Source: Rubrivivax sp. (GTDB lineage Bacteria; Pseudomonadota; Gammaproteobacteria; Burkholderiales; Burkholderiaceae_C). From it: a stretch of DNA of 28,428 bases. This document shows, in pieces, positions 23,047-28,428 of this stretch. The notes beneath the pieces were generated by a model that had not been told where the DNA came from, made no database searches, and saw only the letters and a list, made by a program, of their open reading frames with translations. The translations under genes and the position numbers were made by a program. The DNA is taken from positions 1 to 28,428 of the forward strand of contig JADJHR010000016.1 of the NCBI GenBank assembly GCA_016707445.1, given 5' to 3'. Within the stretch, counting starts at the first letter, position 1. The number at the start of each line of letters is the position of its first letter.

Positions 23047-23610
23047 ATGGACGGCCCGGCGCTCGACTACCGCATCGCTTTCGATCAGGCGCCGGTGGGG
23101 TTGGTGCTGTCGCGGCACCGATTGATGATGGACTGCAACCGCGAACTGCTGGCCATGTTCGGCGCGCAGCGCGAGCAGGTTGTCGGCCTATCGTTCGAGG
23201 TGCTCTATCCCACGCCGGTTGAGTTCGAGCGCACCGGCCAGCGCATAGCGGCCAGCCTGGATGCCCAGGGTCGCTACGCCGACGAACGTGTGATGAAGCG
23301 TCTGGGCGGCGTCAAGGCAGGCGAACTCTTCTGGTGCCATGTCTCGGGCCGTGCGCTCGACCCGGCACAACCGCATGCCGCTGGCATCTGGGCTTTCGAG
23401 GACCTGTCGGCACGGCGCGTGCTGAAAGCCAGCTTCACGCCTCGCGAGCGCGACATCGCGGCGCAGCTGGTCGACGGTGCCACCAGCAAGCAGATCGGGC
23501 GCCAGCTGGGCATTAGCCCGCGCACGGTCGATGTCTATCGGGCGCGGCTGATGCGCAAGCTGGATGCGGCGACCACCGGAGAGCTGGTCAGCCGGCTGTT
23601 GTCGGGCTGA
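23047..23610 (+). CDS. PAS-domain LuxR-family transcriptional regulator
   Basis: A 187-residue protein with an N-terminal PAS sensor domain (about 8-120, IAFDQAPVGLVLSRHRL with the N/C-type motif DCNRELLAMFG, and FWCHVSGRAL) and a C-terminal LuxR/GerE helix-turn-helix (about 128-186: FTPRERDIAAQLVDGATS, then IGRQLGISPRTVDVYRARL). There is no receiver domain, so it is not a classical response regulator; it probably senses a small ligand or redox state through PAS. It starts eight bases after the thioesterase stop, with no clear ribosome-binding site, so the two are probably co-translated. It may control its own operon or the divergent CoA-transferase genes. Confidence 0.88.
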   Translation: MDGPALDYRIAFDQAPVGLVLSRHRLMMDCNRELLAMFGAQREQVVGLSFEVLYPTPVEFERTGQRIAASLDAQGRYADERVMKRLGGVKAGELFWCHVSGRALDPAQPHAAGIWAFEDLSARRVLKASFTPRERDIAAQLVDGATSKQIGRQLGISPRTVDVYRARLMRKLDAATTGELVSRLLSG

Positions 23611-23633
23611 GCTTGGCGTTGAGCTCGGCGCCA

Positions 23634-23695
23634 GCCCCCGCATGCAGGAAATGCGAGGGCCCGGGTCAGGCAAGCCAAGGTCCGCAAGGACCTTG
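23634..23695. terminator. Convergent terminator region with two hairpins
   Basis: Between the regulator gene and the converging receptor gene there are two hairpins. One is CCCCGCAT...ATGCGAGGG (about 23636-23660, with one bulged base). The other is CAAGGTCC-GCAA-GGACCTTG (23676-23695), which has a perfect 8-bp stem and a stable GCAA tetraloop. Neither has a strong T-run. They probably end transcription in one or both directions. Confidence 0.5.
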
Positions 23696-23707
23696 TCATG
23701 TCCAGAC

Positions 23708-26700
23708 TTAGAACTCGTAGCGCAGCGTGATCTGCACCGCCCACTGCGACTCGCCGCTGGCCTGTTTCGTCACGAAGTCCTCGCCGGTGGGGGCCATGGC
23801 GTAGATGTAGCGCCCTTGGGCATCACGACCGACATAGTTCACGAAGCTTCGATTCGACGGGAAACCGATCTCGTCGGTGCGGCCCCATTTCTTGTTCAGC
23901 AGGTTGCCGAAGTTCAGGATGTCGAACACCACCGATGCCTTGTGCTGGCGCGTGAAGCCAGGCAGCTCCTGGCTGAGGCGCACGTCGAAGGTGTTGACCC
24001 ACGGCGCATACGCGGTGTTGCGCCCGACGACACCGCCCTTGGCCGAGGACAGTGTCGACTGGGCGTTGACGATGTTCCAGAACTGGGCTTCTTCGCTGGC
24101 GCCGCCACGGAACACCACTTCGCCCGATCCGGGGCCGGACGGGATGTACATCAGGTCGTTGCTGCTGAGGCCGTCGCCGTTCAGGTCGTTCAGATAGGTC
24201 CAGCTGTAGGGCTTGCCGGCGCGGCCTTCATAGAACACGCCGATCGTCGTGCGGTAGTCGCGGAAGAACGCCTTCGACCAGGTGGCGTTGGCGCTGAAGC
24301 GGTCCTTGATCAGGTAGTTGCTGTTCTGCAGTACCTCTTCGTTCTGGTTGAAGATGTTGCGGTTGCCCCAGTTCGAGCTCGACGTCGACGAGGTCAGCGG
24401 GCTGACCTCGGTGGCGCGCGTCTTGGTGTAGGCGAGGTTCCAGCCGAAGCCGCCGCGCAACGGCTGTCCTACCGACAGCGTGATCGCATCACCACCACCC
24501 TTGGACGTGCTGTCGGCCAGCAGCACGGTGCCGAAACTGGGGTTGCTCAGCGCACGCGTGCGCGTCTGGCCGCTTGGCGTGGCGCAGCTGCCGTTGGTGA
24601 TGGCCGTGCCGTTGGCGTTCCAGCAGGCGCCGTTGTAGCCCTCGGCGCGGTAGTACAGGTCGCGGCCGTCGGTGCCGGTGGCGGTCGGGGCGCCCAGATT
24701 CAGGTTGCGGTAGTAGATCGCCTTGTTGGTCTTGGTGTGCAGCCACTCGGCACCCAAGGTCAGCACGCCCACCACCGGCAGCCTGGGTGTTTCGGTGTCG
24801 AAGGCCAGGTTGAACTTCCAGACCGACGGTTGCTCCAGGTCCGGCGACAGCAAGTCGACGTTGGCCGCAGGGATCGTTCCGGTCAGCCTGGGCTGGTTGT
24901 CTGGGTCGGGGCTGAAGAGGGCATTGGCCGTGGCGCACGCGGTGAAGTTCGCGCAGTTCAATGACTGCAGCGCCATGCCGGTGTTGCTGAACGGGTTGCT
25001 CAGCCAGACGTTGGCTGCCGCACCCTGGAACAGGCCCAGTCCACCGCGCAACTGCATGCGCCGATCGGCGCTGCCCAGGTTCCAGTTGAAGCCGATGCGT
25101 GGCTGCACCAGGTTGTTGCCGTCCAGCGTGGTGGTGTTGTCCATGCCGAAGCCACCACTGTTGCGCACCACGTTACTGCCGTTGATGCTGCCGGCCAACA
25201 TGGCCTGGGTCACGGCGGTATTGGCCAGTGGCTTGGTGTTGACCTTCTGCTGGTCCAGCCGCGCCCCGAACATCAGGCTCAGCGCCTTGTTGACCTTCCA
25301 CGTGTCCTGCACGAAGGCGCCGATGTTGCCGTAGCTCCAGTTGGCCGCCGCGTCGTTGATGGTCAGGCCGGCCTGCGGCGCCTGCAGCGTGTAGGCCGAA
25401 GGCTTGCCGCGTCTGAAATTCTCCAGCGTCGCCAGCTCGCGCTGGGCCGGCGTCATCTGGTTGCAGTTGCTGAAGGTGCCGAAGGAATAGGTGCCGGGCT
25501 CGCAGGCAAACGTGTAGTTGCCGTTGGTGTTCTGCACGAAGGCGTTGAACACGTCGTTGTCGGCGTAGTCGGCGCCGAACTTCAGCTCGTGCAGGCCGAG
25601 CGACCAGGTGGCGCCGGCGTACAGGTCCAGCGTCTTGGTTTCGAGGTAGTTGAAGTGCCGGCTGAGCTCGGTCCCCAAATTCAGGAACCGGTTGTTGGCG
25701 TTGACGGTGCCAAAACCGTCCGGCAAGGCCCCCGAGAAGCGCAGGCCGATGGCCGGTAACCGTGAGCCGTTGACCGGCGTCGGCGCACTGGTGTAGTCGC
25801 GCTTGGAGACCTTCAGCTCGGTGCTGAAATCAGGTGTCCAGTCGGCAAACCACTGACCCACCAGGCTTTCCAGGTCCTTGGCCTGGTTGAACCACCAGGA
25901 GCTGACCGACAAGCCGGTGGCCGAGAAACCGGCGATGTTGGGTTCGGTCTGTTCGGTCTTGGTGTAGCGAAGGTTGGCGCGGTGGTTGTCGTTGATGTTC
26001 CAGTCGAGCTTGAGCAAGGCGTCCTTGACCGACACGGCCAGCCCCGATGGCACCTCCGACGTGCCGACGTCCATGCCCCAGGTGTCGCGTGCGATCGTCA
26101 GCGCCTGGTCGACCGTTGCCGGTGAGATGCCGACATTGGTCATGCTGCTGCCCAGAGGCCCGTAGTCGGGGCTGGTGCGCGAGCTCTTGTACTCTTCGTA
26201 GCTGCCGAAGAAGAACAGCTTGTCCTTGATGATCGGGCCGCCCAAGACGAAACCCTTGGTCGTGTCCTCGGAAGGCGGCGCCGCGAAGTAGGTGTCGTTG
26301 GTTCGATTGAAGCGGTCGCCGGCCAGGCTGTCGTTGCGGAAGACGTAGTACACGCTGCCCTTGAATTCGTTGGTGCCACTCTTGGTCACGGCATTGATGT
26401 TGGCGCCGGTATAGCCCTTTTGCGTGACGTCGTAGTTGCTCAGGTTGACCTGCACCGACTGGATGGCGTCGATCGAGATCGGCTGCTTCAGCGTGGGCAG
26501 GTTGTTGCTTTCCAGGCCGAACGTGTCATTGGTAGTGACACCGTCGATGGTGATCGAGTTGAAGCGGGTGTTCTGCCCGGCCGCCGAGATCTCGCCACGT
26601 TCCTTGTCGGTCTGTGACAGCCGCGGGTCGGTGCGCGCATAGTCCTGCAGGTTGCGCTGGATGGAGGCCATCGTTGCCAGTTCGCGACTGCCGATGCTGG

Positions 26701-27122
26701 TACCGGCGCCCATGTTCGAGCTGTTGAAACGCTCGGACGCACCAGCCTGCCCCGTGACGACCACCGTGGTGACGGCGACTGCGCCGATCTGCACATTCAG
26801 GTCGAGTGTCTCGGCCAGCGCCAGAAAGACGTTCTCGCGCTTGTCGCTCTTGCCGTCCTTGCTGACCGTGATCGTGTAGGGGCCCGACCCGAAGCCCTCG
26901 GGCAGCGTAGCGGCCGTCGGCGCCTGTCGTCGTGTTCGTCGAAACCCCCGATTCCACGTGCAGGATCTGGACGGACGCACCGGCAGCCGGTTTGCCGTCT
27001 GCGCCCAGGATCAGGCCGGACACGGCCGAGGTGGTGTTCTGCGCCAGTACAGGTGCAGCCGCCATCGCCACGGCGATGCTGATGACGGTGCGGGCAAAGC
27101 CGCTCCAGGGGTGGTGGGCCAT
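23708..27122 (-). pseudogene. Oar-like TonB-dependent outer-membrane receptor, frameshifted after the N-terminal domain
   Basis: A large outer-membrane receptor (about 1138 codons). It starts at ATG 27122 with AGGGAAG upstream and a signal peptide (ISIAVAMAAAPVLA). A carboxypeptidase-regulatory-like beta domain follows (TSAVSGLILGADGKPAAGAS, ending GRYAARGLRVG). Then come a plug domain (INAVTKSGTNEFKGSVYYVF and GGPIIKDKLFFFGSYEEYK), a long beta-barrel and the C-terminal aromatic end VQITLRYEF, typical of barrel proteins inserted by the BAM machinery. These features match the Oar/TonB-dependent family. The frame breaks near 26879-26895, at GGGCCCC on the minus strand: ...GLRVGP continues one frame over as PYTITVSKDGKSDK. 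One extra C, or two missing bases if the family motif GGPY is restored, explains it. As written, the barrel is detached from its signal peptide. The ligand is unknown. Confidence 0.85.
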
Positions 27123-27312
27123 CGAGTCTTCCCTCTCTCGTCAAAGGTTGTTCTCGGCTGCTGCTGGGGCTGCAGCCGGCATCGTGGGCAAAGCAGGTGG
27201 CGCTTCGGCATTCGCTGCGGCCCGGCGGGCCACCGACAGGCGGTGGCAACCGGGACCGATCGGCTGTTGGCGTCGTCCCTCAAGGTTAACGATGAATGAA
27301 GCCCGGCAATGA

Positions 27313-27336
27313 ACTGTGTAGCGCGCCTGACACAGT
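27313..27336. promoter_or_regulatory. Inverted repeat upstream of the receptor gene
   Basis: ACTGTGT-N10-ACACAGT is a perfect 7-bp dyad about 190 bases before the receptor start, in the 276-bp gap 27123-27398 that holds no gene. It could be an operator; the 10-bp spacer does not fit the CRP pattern. No confident promoter boxes were found in the gap. Confidence 0.35.
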
Positions 27337-27364
27337 GAAAACACCGAAGCGACCGTGGCCCGAG

Positions 27365-27389
27365 CCGGGCAGCCTGTCGAGGCGCCCGG
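27365..27389 (-). terminator. GC-rich hairpin after yceH
   Basis: CCGGGC-A-GCCT-GTCG-AGGC-GCCCGG forms a 10-bp stem with one bulged base, nine bases beyond the yceH stop on the minus strand. There is no T-run directly after it, so intrinsic termination is uncertain. Confidence 0.45.
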
Positions 27390-27398
27390 GTACTGCAG

Positions 27399-28052
27399 TC
27401 AGTCGGCGGCCAGTCCCAGTTCGGCGACGAGGCGGTCGACCGTGGCCTGCAGCCGTTCGATGCGATCCGACTGGCGCGACACTTCGGCCTTCAGCGCCGC
27501 CAGTTCACCGATGGCCACCGCAGACTCACCCATGCCGCCGGAAGCGACAGGCGCTGCATCGGCCACCTCGCCGCACAACAGGTGGGCCCAGCGCGATTCG
27601 CGTGCGCCCGGGGCGCGCGCCAGCCTGAGCACCAGCGGCGCGTCCTTGCCGGCCAGTTCGTCGAGGAATCCCTCGACCGACGAGATGTCGGCAAAGCGGT
27701 GCAGCCGCTCGCAGTTCAGCCGCAGCTCGGCCGCCGTCTGCGGGCCGCGCAGCATCAGCACCGCCAGCAGCGCCACCGACTGGCCGGGCAGGCCCAGCAC
27801 GCGGCCCAGGTTGTGCTCGTAGCGCACCACGCGCGCACCCGATCCTTCGAATGCCAGCGACAGCGACTTCAGGCCGTCGACGGCGCTCAGCACCTCGGCC
27901 TCGGTGGCCTCGATCACCGGCGCACGCGCGGTCTTCTGGTTGCAGCCGGCCACCAGGGCGTTCAGCGACAGCGGATAGGTGTCGGGCACCGTGGCCCGCT
28001 TTTCCACCAGCACGCCCAGCACGCGGGCTTCGAGCGGCGTCAGGATGCGCAT
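27399..28052 (-). CDS. yceH: YceH family (DUF480) winged-helix protein
   Basis: A 217-residue member of the YceH/DUF480 family. The N-terminus LTPLEARVLGVLVEKRATVP with DTYPLSLNALVAGCNQKT is the family hallmark. Structural knowledge of the family indicates two winged-helix domains, which fits residues 1-170, and the C-terminus (about 175-212, AIGELAALKAEVSRQSDRIE) is a predicted coiled coil. The molecular role is not established; it may be a regulator or DNA-associated protein. It lies 13 bases downstream of the dehydrogenase gene on the same strand, so they are probably co-transcribed, and a GC hairpin follows. Confidence 0.92.
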   Translation of the reverse strand: MRILTPLEARVLGVLVEKRATVPDTYPLSLNALVAGCNQKTARAPVIEATEAEVLSAVDGLKSLSLAFEGSGARVVRYEHNLGRVLGLPGQSVALLAVLMLRGPQTAAELRLNCERLHRFADISSVEGFLDELAGKDAPLVLRLARAPGARESRWAHLLCGEVADAAPVASGGMGESAVAIGELAALKAEVSRQSDRIERLQATVDRLVAELGLAAD

Positions 28053-28065
28053 GCCGCCCGGTCGA

Positions 28066-28428
28066 TCAGACGCCGAAGCCGTCGTCGGCTGCGATCACCG
28101 CGCCATTGACGAAGTGGCTCTGGTTCGAGCACAGCATCATCAGCACCACATCCAGGTCTTCGGGCTTGCCCAAGCGCTTGCGCGGCAGCATGCCCACCAG
28201 CTTCTGGCCGGCGTCGGTCTGCCAGTGGTGGTGGTTGAGCTCGGTGTCGATGTAGCCCGGGCACAGCGCGTTCACGTTGATGCCGTAGCGGCCCCATTCC
28301 AGCGCCATCGCCTTGGTCATGTGGATGACGGCGGCCTTGCTCATCGCGTAGACGCCGATCTGGCCCAGCACCCGCAGCCCGGCCATCGACGCCACGTTGA
28401 CGATGCGCCCACCGATGAAGGTGCTCGG
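28066..28428 (-). CDS. Short-chain dehydrogenase/reductase, C-terminal part (runs off the window)
   Basis: The 3' part of an SDR oxidoreductase gene; the 5' end, with the NAD(P)-binding glycine motif, lies beyond 28428. Visible are the strand GGRIVNVASMAG with the catalytic Ser, the catalytic YAMSK (YxxxK) motif, the INVNALCPGYIDTELN segment typical after the active site, and the C-terminal NGAVIAADDGFGV (in most SDRs VDGG.). The in-frame reading continues upstream of the first internal start at 28395 to the window edge, so this is a truncated view and not a short gene. The substrate cannot be inferred from this part. Confidence 0.9.
   Translation of the reverse strand, partial: PSTFIGGRIVNVASMAGLRVLGQIGVYAMSKAAVIHMTKAMALEWGRYGINVNALCPGYIDTELNHHHWQTDAGQKLVGMLPRKRLGKPEDLDVVLMMLCSNQSHFVNGAVIAADDGFGV

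Noticed and set aside
23564..24964. 466-codon frame on the plus strand opposite the receptor gene
   Set aside because: Val/Ala/Gly/Arg-rich shadow of the receptor C-terminal half; the receptor frame has clear barrel motifs and the correct C-terminal aromatic end.

Overview
The window is a high-GC chromosomal segment from a betaproteobacterium, most likely order Burkholderiales and possibly the Rubrivivax/Leptothrix side of it. The evidence is the succinylase-type lysine cluster, the smc-zipA-ligA-def block, the tmk-holB-pilZ-tatD block and the strong G/C third-position bias that creates long antisense shadow frames. The taxonomic placement is inference from protein sequence style and gene order.

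Left part (1-6333, all minus strand): queF and a small SET-domain protein are translationally coupled. They are followed by a degenerate group II intron (about 3323-5363) and then dapC, dapD, pilU and the first 29 codons of dapE. dapC, dapD and dapE belong to the succinylase branch of diaminopimelate/lysine synthesis, and pilU, a type IV pilus ATPase, sits inside that operon. The intron's 3' end abuts the dapC start codon, and its reverse transcriptase is broken by many single-base deletions.

Middle (6489-20928): smc, zipA, ligA and def run rightwards (chromosome organisation, division, DNA ligation, N-terminal deformylation). zipA carries a one-base frameshift. tesA and an orphan LolD/YbbA-like ABC ATPase are divergent, with start codons sharing one CATG. 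ygfZ is divergent from mltG, which begins a tightly packed rightward operon mltG-tmk-holB-pilZ-tatD plus a secreted ankyrin protein. A small acidic protein gene with a possible flagellar-sigma (sigma-28-like) promoter closes this part.

Right part (21096-28428): a two-subunit CoA transferase (leftward) faces a hotdog thioesterase and a PAS-LuxR regulator (rightward) across a 150-bp gap holding an inverted repeat. Next comes a large Oar-like TonB-dependent receptor (leftward) with a frameshift after its signal peptide and regulatory-like domain. The window ends with yceH and the 3' part of a short-chain dehydrogenase gene, also leftward.

No tRNA, rRNA, CRISPR array or complete insertion sequence was recognised. 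The clearest anomalies are the decayed intron at dapC and the two further single-indel frameshifts (zipA and the receptor). Whether these indels are real or sequence errors is the first thing to settle.
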